From Papilionanthe hookeriana x Papilionanthe teres (taxonomy: Eukaryota; Streptophyta; Magnoliopsida; Asparagales; Orchidaceae), in NCBI GenBank assembly GCA_022702705.1, contig CM040429.1, positions 110,399,943 to 110,463,942 on the forward strand: a stretch of 64,000 nt of DNA, read 5' to 3'. The position numbers and the translations under genes were made by a program. The notes under the pieces are model-generated. The model did not search any database and was not told where the DNA came from. It saw nothing but the letters and a program-made list of their open reading frames with translations. Of the stretch, positions 43,006-53,369 are shown in pieces; the stretch's first letter is position 1, and every line of letters starts with the position of its first letter.

Positions 43006-45859
43006 GTAAAAATATAATCTTTTTCTTGATAGTGCCTGCTATGGTCTTTTGTTTTATTTTAGTCTTTCTGAGTTGTTTAAAGTCCCTCTCTACTTTTTTT
43101 ATACTATTATGCTTACTTTTCCTTTTTGTGTTGTCTCCATCCTCATTTTAGACGTTTCACCAACCCAGAAGCATGTTTAATAACTAAATCATTGATCAAG
43201 TGCTACATTCAGCTGTATCAATCTGATTTTCTTTGCTACACACTAGTTACAAATGCATTGGTGGGAGCCTTTATATATATATATATTCTTAGTTCTTCTA
43301 GAAAAGTTTCTATTTTTTATGAGGAAATTTGTGATACCTTTTTGGTAGGCATTGATGTTACCACCAGACTACCTATAATGTTAATACCAAGCTTTAGTTA
43401 GTGTTTGAGACTTTCTATGGGCTCAAAATCCTATGCTTAGTTCTCACTTTTGTTCAGGAGGACAAACCCTATTGAGAGAACCACTTAGCTTTAGTATAGG
43501 TACTCTATGGTGATGACATTCTTTTGCCAGCATGCATGAATGGATGGATGGATGGTAAAATAACTATATTAAAGTTATATGTTTCATCATTAAGGCTTTA
43601 TTTGTTGGACCCTAATGCAAAAGGTTTGGGATTTTGACTTTATATTTGGGAGTTCTGGGTTTTAAATTCGATTGTTAAGCTTCAGAGTTTGTCTCATAAG
43701 GTATTGAGCTATTGTGACTTATGGGCTATGTATTGTAATTGTTGGGTGCCTTGTTAAAAGCTTTAGTTCATCATTTGATGGGGAATCCTTTAGATACCAA
43801 GGATGAATCTTCCATGTTTTGGGAAAGGAAGTAGTGGATTTTTTTATCACCCTTGTGCTGGAATTGGTTCCCCTTAAGATAGATAGGTGTCCAAAAACAT
43901 TTTTGGTGCATTTGAATTCATATTTCTTGGGAGGATTGTTGTTTTGGGCACGTTTTTCTAATATTCTGCATTTTAACTCAAAAAATTTTTGGGGAAATTT
44001 ACTTTTATAACCTCACTTCACCCTGTACTTGGCTCTTCTGTAGATATGGTGTCAAGATTTTGTTTGGCGCACAGCCCCTACAGTTAATCATTTTCCTTGA
44101 ATTTGAGCACTTTTGATAAGTGGTGTGAAGTGACAGTAGTCCGCCTCATGTCACTAGTCTTGATATAGAGGTTAGGCAAATGTCATTTGTCTATTTGTGA
44201 CATCATATGACTTTGTGCATGTGGAAATTGTTACATTGTAGCTAAAACCAATCAGAGTTTCAGGTTCCATCAAGTGCTTTATAAGGTGAACCTAAATAGT
44301 CAAGGAGCCGTGTCATGGGTTGTAAATCTACAAATTGAAAACTTTGTCCTTTAGTTACAAACATGAGCTAGGGAGCTTGCTACCACCATAGACATTGCGA
44401 GTTTATTATGACTTCATGTTTGTGCCATCGGGCGTTAGTTGTGGACATTGTTTTAGTTTGTTAATAATTGTGTGCTTCTTCATCTAAAGCGGGCCTCTAA
44501 TGAATAGACCGGGGTAACGTTACGTCAAGGAATTGACTTCTGCTTGTAATATCTTGTTTAGACTTATTGTTAAAGGGTTGGACATACAAAAATATATTGA
44601 TTGACTTGGAGGAATGAATCATCGCCAATGCTGATTCAAAGTTATTGGATAGACCAATGACTACTGGAGTCATGGAATAACTTATTTTTTTTTATTTTAA
44701 TGATGAACCTTGGTTTACCCCAAAGGATTTGTATGCCATTTTAATTTGATATAATACATCAAAGCATTAACCTCTGAGGCTCTAGAAACATATAGTTTTT
44801 CATATTATCCTTTGGATGATGTTTTTTCCAACTCATGATGTATTTATTTGTTGACACTGTTTTTAGTGTGATTTAAAAGCATATGGTCCTTATCACATGA
44901 AATAAGATAGGCTTTACTAGGGTCTTGTAATAATTTGGGAGCTAATGAGGTAGAAATAAGACAGTTTGCTATGTTGTCTGCTTAATTGGGCCATTATTTG
45001 CCCTTTCATCACTGATAATTTCATCATTTACTAGTTGGGGATTATGAAAGAGGTGTTGGGAGGTGATTTTCAGATTATGTTGCATGTTTTAGGAGCTTTA
45101 TTAATATAGTTCTAATAACTTTTCTATGGAGGACTTGGAGAGTTTTTAAATCTAGGACTTGTAGGGCGTTTTAGTCAGGTTGTTCTTGCTTGATATTTTG
45201 ATAATATTTTTAAAAATATTATGGGCATTTTGACACACCATGTATCTGTGGATGTTTGCATGTTTTTGAAGATTTTTGACATTTTGATGTGCTTTTTGGT
45301 GTGTTAGGACACTTATTGATGCATTAACTTAGGGACTGTTTAGTTGGCAATGTTACCGGTGTATTGTATTCATAATTCAGAAATTTTGGAAATTCAACCA
45401 TTTGTTCGAAAATAATTGAAATTCATTATTTCAGCTCTTAGTTCATTTTCATTGAATTTGGGATTTGATCGGATTTAAAATACACAGTGTAATGTAAAGT
45501 ATGGATAGTCGTCCTCGGTGTACTGCCACCAGCTATTGCTGCCGCTTGCTGCCATCGCCACACGTTTCCGCCCTGTCCCCGCTGCCTTATTGCCAAAACG
45601 TTAATTATTTTTGAAAAATTGCTATTTTTTTGGCAATATGTTTTTAGGAGATTGGATCCCACTACAAAAAAAAAAAATACAGTAATCACTCTTAGGGTTC
45701 CAAATTCCAGGTGCACAAACTCACCCAAAAAAGTCTTCAGAACAGATGCAAGTTTGCCCCAAAAAGACTCCAAAACAGAAGGAATAGCTAAATCCAAGCA
45801 AAGAAGAAGGCAGAGAAAAACAAACATGCCATCTTAAGAAGAAGCTCTAAGGTAGGGCA
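43006..45859. other. no gene seen; presumed intron 3 or 3' flank of the ASHR1-like gene
   Basis: Starts with the donor GTAAAAAT. It contains an (AT)n run near 43273 and TTAGGGACTGTTTAGTTGGC near 45329, which looks like a DNA-transposon end without a partner found. A TE-like ORF was not recognised. Confidence 0.5.
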
Positions 45860-45919
45860 TATTGAGATTGTCCCTCATTAGGAGCAGCTTAAGATCAGAA
45901 TCAGGCTTGGTCTTCAGGA

Positions 45920-46830
45920 TTATAGCCTTAGTCTGTGTAGCAGTTTTGGCAAGAAAATTTGTTGGCCTATTAATTTCCTTGTGTGTGTAGCTCCATTTGA
46001 TGACAATATTTGCTGAAAGTTGCTTAATCCTGCATAAATAAACACTTCAAGGAGGTTCTTTATCATTCGACAATATGTCCAACATAATAGTTGAATCCAT
46101 CTCAATTTGCAAGAATTTTCAGTTCATTTTAGCCTTAATAGATAAGGCCAACCAAACAATATATAACTCTGCGGATAATAAACAAACAAGGTGAAGAAAA
46201 AAAAACATAATAGTTTACCAGAATGAGCCTGTAGACTCCACCTGCACTTGTACAGTCAGCCTTCCAATTACCATCAGTAGTCACCTTAGTCCAAGAGAAA
46301 TATGGTTTTTTCCACCATACAGAAGAGGCCTTACAAAAATTTCTGCCAGGTATATCATAACCCAGCCAATCCTCCCAGCTAGCAAAGAAGGACGACTCAA
46401 ATTTATGATAAATAAACAGTTTATGAATATACGGTAGGATATTTGAAATCACCCTATCCTGCTTAATTCAATAATTATCATGCTTGTGGAAATTTCTAGC
46501 AACCAAATGAGTCAAATGCAGATGAAATGAATGATGTTAAATGTATGTTGTTTTATGAATAGGATGACACCAATGTTCCCTGCACTGTGACAGATCCGCC
46601 CAACCCAATGGAGGGATTTTGATAGCAGCCCCATCACCTAAAACTGTCCAGATTTTGATAGAGTAGGCACATCCAAAAAACACATGGTTTATGCTTTCCT
46701 CCTCTCACTTGCGAAGCAAACATTGAGAGGGGGTTCTCAATCTCTTCAATTTAAGGATATCATCCATTGGAACCAAATCAAGTAAAACTCTCCAACAGAA
46801 AAGACATAAAAGGGGTCAAATATTTATTCC
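45920..46830 (-). pseudogene. LINE C-terminal region: zf-RVT-like segment and RNase H
   Basis: INHVFFGCAYSIKIWTVLG (about 46690-46620) corresponds to the zf-RVT motif. RNase H appears as WTKVTTDGNWKADCTSAGGV (about 46290-46220) and ends HKEINRPTNFLAK (about 45990-45945). It is interrupted by stops. Confidence 0.75.
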
Positions 46831-47335
46831 AAATCACACCACCCAAGTCCACCTTTTTTCAAGTGTAAAGTTTTGAATAAATAGTTTTAGTGATAGAGCA
46901 ATTGATCGTTTTAGTGAATAGGATTTTATCTTTTTGAGACTTATAAAAAGGAATCTTAGAGATAGAAGTAGCTTTATCCTTACCTAACATATTGGTGAGC
47001 ATCTCTAAGTTCCACCCTTCATCAAGCTAAAGATCAGCCATAGTCAAGTCTTTTTTATCATATGTAAAGCAAGGAGATAGATCTTCTTCCTGCTATTTAT
47101 CATGCCAAATGGATAAGCTACCATTCCTCAGTTTCCAGTGGATAAAGTCCTCAATATTATTTCTGATTTTTAACATGCCTCTCCATATTTTGGAATCACC
47201 CATCTTGAAATGACCCTCCATTGGATGAAGATTTCTACAATACTTTCTTTGCATGTATTTGGCCGATAGAGTTTCAATTTCTCTAAATTTTAACCACAGA
47301 AGAATAGAGTTGACCTCAGCTAGATGCTTTAGTTA

Positions 47336-48735
47336 TCAAAATCTCAACCTACCTGAATTTAAAGGCCTACATAGCACCTTCCAACAGACCCAAATTCTTT
47401 GTTTATGATTCCCAGACCATAAAAAATTATTAAAAAGCCTTTCGATTATTAAATGTGTGCCAGATTTGGTCCTTAATACTTGCGAAGCATATAAGGGAAT
47501 AGAGGTTAACACACTTTTCAACGAAGTAATCTTTTCCCCAAAGGATAAAAAAAATTGGTCCAATCTTCAATTTTGCTTTTAACTTTATCCACCGCAACAT
47601 CAAATTGCATCTATTTTCTCCTCTATTTGAGTAAATTAACCCCTAAGTATTTTAAGAGGAGATCAACAATGGTAAAGTCAGCATACTCACGTGCCCATGC
47701 CTTCATATTGCTACTCACTTGCTTCCCAAAATAAAGATGGCATTTCTCAATATTAAGTCTCATACCAGAAGCTTCCCGAGATAATAGAAGAGTATGGTAT
47801 GTTTTTTTTTGATAGAGTATTTGGAAGCATTAGTGAAAATATCACATTATCAGCATAGGCCAAATAGCTAACTCCCATTCTAGCTTATTTTTGTACTGAG
47901 TATGGAAATGTAGAATATGCAGGGAATTAATTAATCTATAAAAAAAAAATCAAATTCTAGAATAAAGATAGTAAGTGAGAGAGGAGCCCCCTGTTTTATG
48001 CCTCTACCAGAGGTGAAAAAGCCATGTACTTGCCCATTAATGAGCACTTGATAATAGTTTCCCTCCAGCCAACCTTTGACAAAATTGCAAAACTTTGAGT
48101 GGATGCCCTTGGATTTAATGACTTCAAGTATAAAATCCCAGCTAATAGTGTGATAGGCTTTCCTTAAGTCCAGTTTGATAATAAGATTTCCCCCTTTGCA
48201 TTTATAATCAAAATCAATATTATCTTATACTTCTTCCCTGGATGAAAGCTGATTGATTTGGACATATTAGGATAAGGAGATGTTGCTTTAGCCTTTCCAC
48301 CATGATCTTGTTTATGATCTTTGATATTATAGAGCTTAAGCAAATGGGTCTGAAGTGTTCCCATTTTGCTTTATCATTATTCTTTGGAACTAGTACAATG
48401 GAGGAGGTTGCAAAATAGTTGCACATAGGAGTGCCCCCATAGTAGCATTGAACAACATCAACCAAATCTCTTTTGACCACCTTTCAACTGTTTTTATAGA
48501 AATTAGTAGAAAATCCATCAGGGCTAGGCCCTATTCCCATTAATATCATTAACACCTTCCATATTTCAGCCATAGAATGCATATCAACAAGCTGTAGAGA
48601 TGAGGTTAGTAGTTTAGTTTCTTAGGTAATGTCGGCATCTAGTACTACATCAAAGTTCACCTTAGAAAAAAGGAGCTTGACATAATCAATCTCATTTTTA
48701 ATATCTCTTCCTGATCTATCAGCCAACCACCATTA
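47336..48735 (-). pseudogene. LINE reverse transcriptase
   Basis: Motifs in order on the minus strand: IVLVPKNNDKAKWEHFRPIC, NQSAFIQGRSI, IIKLDLRKAYHTISWDF, GRGIKQGAPLS, LAYADNVIFS, and SFGEKITSLKSVLTSIPLY (47336-47563) with a LWSG region. The active-site YADD reads YADN (47846-47857), so a catalytic Asp is lost. Frames are broken near 48220 and elsewhere. Confidence 0.85.
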
Positions 48736-49245
48736 TTATCTTGAATTTTTAATGGTTTTGATTTTCCATCTGTTTTTAATACATGCATGAAAGTAGCTAG
48801 TGTTCCTGTCATTTTCCAAGAAGTATAACTTTCCAGCCTTCTGCTTTAGATAATCATCCTCATATTTAATAGCTTTATTTAACTTCTTTGCATCAACCAA
48901 TTCTATAGAGTAACTGTCATTGCATATCTCTAACTCCTCCAGTTTAAGAACCTCTTCTTTAGGCTTCTTTATTTGTTGATTAAAATCCCCAAATGTATTC
49001 CATTTCCACCATTTTAAAACAGCAGCCAAGTTCTTATGAAGTTTCCAGAGTCTTTACTAGAGGTTGCCCCTGACATCTGTATTCCAGCTCCTCTTCACAC
49101 AATCAGCATAATCATTATGATTCAACCCCATATTGTGAAAACAAAAAGGGGAGAAGGAGGTTTGTTTGTAATAGCAATACTAAGTAAAAGAGGTCGATGA
49201 TCAGACCCAAGGTTGGATAATGATACAATTTTGTAGTTGGACAGC
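48736..49245 (-). pseudogene. LINE endonuclease end and linker to RT
   Basis: SDHRPLLLS is the C-terminal motif of the APE-type endonuclease. The open segment 48736-49029 (LKWWKWNTFGDFNQQI ... FLENDRNTSYFHACIKNR) is the usual linker before the RT of plant L1 elements. At least one stop lies between them near 49050. Confidence 0.8.
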
Positions 49246-49410
49246 TGTTTAGCCAACCTTGATTAGTTAAAACTTATTTATTTTAATTTCTAAACATTTA
49301 AATATATAGTTTTCATCATTTACATGTAATTATTTTGTGCATCAATTTATAACTTAAAAATATAATTTTGCCCTATTTTGAAAATTTAACATTTTGATAA
49401 AGGGATTTTT

Positions 49411-50055
49411 GCATGTCGCGGCTTCAAAACACCCCTTTTCATGTATCGCGGATCTGAAACAGTAAAATTTTGCATGCGGGACTGTTATGACCGACATTCC
49501 ACCTCTGTCTTCTCCTTTCGCTATTTCCCAAATTACCGCGATCCGCCTTCTAACAACGACCTTCTCCCATTGTCGTAGCTTCGACTAGCAGGCAGCTCGA
49601 TTGCACAGCAGGATTGTGTTATGGCGATCAATGTTGAGACCATTGCAATGGACAAGGCACACCTCTTCAAATTTACAAACCTTTAAGAGATCATTACCCA
49701 TCAATCGAGCAGACGCCACAGACGGAGCCTTTCAAGCGACAACGACGATCTCCCTGCTCCCAAAATTGATCCGTAGCGCCGCCATTTGAGCGAGCGAGAC
49801 AATGCTGTCGAACCTCCCTGCAACCATGTCTACCTGCGCTCGCACTAAAAGCTGATATGCATTATTGGGGCCGCCCAACCTATCGCTAGATTCATGTAAA
49901 TCTGACGACGACCTTCTTCCACTGCCGGAGCTTCGGCCGACACGCGAAAGGAGAAGACGAACTAGGAGACCATCGTAATAGTGCCCTGCAAGCGTAATTT
50001 TACTATTTCAGAGCCGCAATTTGTAAAATGCCGTTTTGGAGCCGTGGTATCTTCG
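49411..50055. mobile_element. MULE-like element with long terminal inverted repeats, non-autonomous
   Basis: The left arm contains CGCGGCTTCAAAAC, GCGGATCTGAAACAGTAAAA and GTCTTCTCCTTTCGC. The right arm, reversed, contains CACGGCTCCAAAAC, GCGGCTCTGAAATAGTAAAA and GTCTTCTCCTTTCGCG in the same order, giving TIRs of about 120 bp. The interior (G+C-richer, about 400 bp) has no convincing ORF and contains two related copies of CGACCTTCT(C/T)CCA(T/C)TG. It may be captured host DNA. The exact ends and target duplication were not resolved. Confidence 0.6.
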
Positions 50056-50693
50056 ATAAAATACTAAGATATGTGTAATGCTTTAAATATATATTTTTCA
50101 TACTTTTAAAATATTATTGCATAATCATTTAATCATGTATGGTAGGACCTTGATGTGCTCTTTACATGATTAATTTTTAATACCTTGCAAATTTAAATTT
50201 AAGTGCATAGGAGCAAAGCAAAATTTATTTCTTAAATTAAAATTGAATTTTTTACCCGTTGCCCAATTAATAATCGATAATAAAATAAAGTTTCTGTTAT
50301 GATTTAGGGTCTGTTTGGGGCAGTTGTAGCTTATTTGGATAAGCTGCTTATCCTAATAAGTCGCTGATATGTAGCTGATCCGAATAAGATGTATGACCAT
50401 TTGGTTTTTGCGTTTGGAAAACAACTGATTCTGGATAAATGATCATTCTGCCTCTGTTTTGGATAAAGCATTTAAGCATGTTAGTTTGTGCGTTTGAACA
50501 ATGGTTTCAGGGTTTTTAAGTAAATGAATAACTGACATGCAGAAGTTGTAATGTTCTCAACAAAACTGCAATGTCTATACATTAGATATTTTATAACCAA
50601 TAAAACCCCTTCATAACAGTGCAAAAATGATATACACCTCACATAATAGTGAGTATCATGAAACCTAATAAAAGAAGAAATAACATGCTAAAG

Positions 50694-51092
50694 TTACAAG
50701 AAAAAAATGACAATATTCATTTTAAAATGTAAAATCATTTCATGAGGAACGTTGCCCGGTTGTGACACCATAGAACCCCGAACAACCTTGTCCGGTTGGG
50801 AAACAATCAAACCATTAGCGACGTTATCAATTTGTGATACCGTTGAACCCCGAGCAACGTTGTCCGGTTGGGATAACGTAGAAAATGACGTACTGTCTGC
50901 CCACCTGAAGAACTTGTAATCCTTCGGTGCGTGTGCCCACTGCGGACATCTATTGAACTGCTGTCCGTAACTATGTTGCCAACGTGACATGAGTAACAAG
51001 GACGGTAGTCCGCAGCGGCATAGCACTCTCTCGGACTTTTCTGAAAACTTATAGCTCATCTTACTACAATTATTTAATAGAGAATAAACCAA
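50694..51092 (-). CDS. GRF-type zinc finger protein with four 12-residue repeats
   Basis: 132 codons; a more likely start is the Met at codon 12 (MSYKFSEKSERVLCRCG). The finger reads CRCG, GQQFNRCPQW, then YKFFRWAD, which matches the GRF pattern except that the fourth ligand region is altered (no Cys before KFFRWAD). The C-terminal part holds four 12-residue repeats of the type VSQPDNVARGST (50741-50884; 36-bp DNA units). GRF fingers bind nucleic acid and are often found in transposon-encoded plant proteins. Possibly a fragment of a longer gene. Confidence 0.5.
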   Translation of the reverse strand: MVYSLLNNCSKMSYKFSEKSERVLCRCGLPSLLLMSRWQHSYGQQFNRCPQWAHAPKDYKFFRWADSTSFSTLSQPDNVARGSTVSQIDNVANGLIVSQPDKVVRGSMVSQPGNVPHEMILHFKMNIVIFFL

Positions 51093-51175
51093 TCATAAAA
51101 TTACATGAAATAAAAAAAATCATTCCGAAAAAAATACCTAATTCAAATTTGATATAAAAATATAAAAAGGAAGAT

Positions 51176-51235
51176 TTACATACATGCCACTCAATTTCTA
51201 TATATTTATGTATCTTACACCAAAAATTTCACTTA
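51176..51235 (+). repeat. short copy of the TATGTATTTACAT repeat family
   Basis: TTACATACATGCCACTCAAT and TTACACCAAAAATTTCACTT align with the ends seen at 53195 and 59127. Confidence 0.5.
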
Positions 51236-51519
51236 ACCAGCAACCCAATATCCTAACAAGCAACACTACCTCATACATACGTCCAACTCTACCACCCCCA
51301 TCACCACACTCCAAAAATCACAACCAAAACTAAGAACCACAACAAAAGCCCTCTCCTAATCAACATCAAACCGCCCCTTGAAACATCCCAACCAATCAAA
51401 CTCAACACATCCCAACAAAAACCCATCTTATGCAAACATGCCGACAAACTAGACACCTCAAACACAGACACATACTCAACCTCACTCCCCAATCAGAACC
51501 AACCATCTTTCAAAATAAA

Positions 51520-52030
51520 GTTGGAAGAATTTTTAGCTATACAGCAACAAGGTACATGGACACAAGTACTCCTAACACCCGATTTGAACATTCTTGAATG
51601 CAAATGGACTTTCAAAATAAAGTCCCATATTAGCAGCATTGTTATATAGATGCCACCATTGTTATGTATAAGCCCCATGTTAGCAGCATTGTACGGGTTA
51701 AAATAAAGACAGTGGCACTCAACCTTTTGCACACATCTCTGCAAATAAGGATTCATAGTCATCAAAGAAGTACCACTATGACACCACTTATTTACTAACT
51801 GTTATATGTTGATGATGTACTCATCCAAACAACTCACCCAAACTCATAACAGTTCTCATTCACAACCCCCACCAAAGATTTAGCCTCAAACAACTAGGCC
51901 CCATCAAGAACTTCCTAGGACTGCAAACACAACACACCACATTAGGACTTCTCATTCTCCAAACATCATACCTTCAAAATATCCTACAAACAACCAACAT
52001 GCAAAAACTTATCTCCACCAAACAGTAGGT
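51520..52030 (+). pseudogene. Ty1/copia reverse transcriptase relic
   Basis: EFLAIQQQGTWTQVLLTPDL and ECKWTFKIK (51523-51612) are the start of a copia RT. LLYVDDVLIQTT (about 51800) carries the YVDD active site, and LKQLGPIKNFLGLQTQ with YLQNILQTTNM follows in another frame. The middle of the domain is missing and stops are frequent. Confidence 0.8.
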
Positions 52031-53194
52031 AATGAAAATCGATCCTTGCTTCTTCATTTCAACTACAACAAACCTAAAACTTATAGCGTGTAATGAAAAT
52101 CGATGTAAAGTTCCTAAAACGTTTAAAAACCAATGCAAAAATCAAGTTTAAAGGAATTAAAAACTGAAGCATCGTATAGTGCAGAACGACAAAGGCCTAA
52201 GAGCCAACAACTGAAATCAAAGTAACCTAGAGGAATTCAGAAAACATTTGAAAAATAGTAGAGCTCGATGAATCCTTGACAAAACCTCACAAGAAATGAC
52301 AACTTTGAATGTCAGCTATAAAAAATGATGAATCAGTGACAAAGCCGCACAAGAATTTATTTATCACCATATCAAGCGCTAAATAATCACCATAATAAGT
52401 AGCTACAAACCACCCAATTCATCCACTATTTTGGTCGAATGATGGAAGTAATCCCTTACTCATAAACTTGTGAAATAGAAGATAGAATTTCATAGAAAGT
52501 ATAAACTACCAAAGTGATACAAAACATTCATTTTAACGGCATATGTTGCAGTTACATACATACTTCAGCTAATACTTCAGGCCGCACCCCTACTAGTAGA
52601 AAATCCAAATAATTCCCAACATGTGGCTCTTTAAAGCAGCGGTTGCCCTTAAAGACATGGGCCATCCAAGCTGCTTAATCGCCTTGACAGGGATGAGGGC
52701 AAATCCATGATTCAGTATAAGATAATTGCCCTCCAAGAGGGACAGGGAAGGAGGCATACAAATTAACATGCGAACATGCCTCTTTTCAATTTGAACGATG
52801 TAAGCTCACTGTCCAGTGCTATCGCATTGGAGAACAAAGCTGAAGCTTTTTATATATAAATAAAAATAACAAGAACATGTTCTCCACCTTTCAGTTTCAA
52901 TAACAAGAACATATTCTCCACCTTACATCGCCTTGACAGGGATGTAAGCTCACTGTCCAGTGCTTCCTCAGATATTCAGAAAATAGAGGAACTCCAAGTA
53001 TTCTCCACCTTTCATTTTCAATACCAAGAATCAGTGGGATGGAAGTCTATCACCAACAATTAACAAAGCTTCAACACAATCTTGACATTCACCTGCTCAT
53101 ATACAGGTATGAAAATACCCGACTTACTAGATGACGACAAACCTTCCCAATATTACCTGCCAGCTGCAGAAAACAACAAATTCTACAAAGGGAA
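52031..53194. other. no gene; locally repetitive sequence
   Basis: 52630-52690 is the reverse-oriented copy of 37735-37800. GATGTAAGCTCACTGTCC occurs twice (near 52799 and 52944), and CAAGAACAT(G/A)TTCTCCACC occurs near 52871 and 52905, indicating a local duplication. Confidence 0.5.
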
Positions 53195-53369
53195 ATTATA
53201 TACATAGCACACAATACTTATGAATTTACATATCTCATAACTAAATTTTCATAATTGCACAACACTCAAAACATGAATATCGCATCGAAAATAGCACTCT
53301 TCACACTTTTTATAACTGAAGTACACCTTTTTAGTATAGTTTTAAACCACCAAAGTGCTATGTATGTAA
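53195..53369. mobile_element. MITE-like element
   Basis: TTATATACATAGCAC (53196-53210) and GTGCTATGTATGTAA (53355-53369) are inverted repeats with one mismatch. The left end is also an inverted match to 59127-59169. The interior is A/T-rich and non-coding. Confidence 0.55.

Larger units (their letters stand above)
45860..49245 (-). mobile_element. L1-type LINE with RNase H, 5'-truncated
   Basis: Reading leftward on the minus strand: end of the endonuclease (SLSNLGSDHRPLLLSI near 49200), linker, reverse transcriptase, zf-RVT region and RNase H. The ORF1 and most of the endonuclease are missing, consistent with 5' truncation. A poly(T) on the plus strand marking the tail was not clearly found, so the left limit is approximate. 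Confidence 0.85.
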
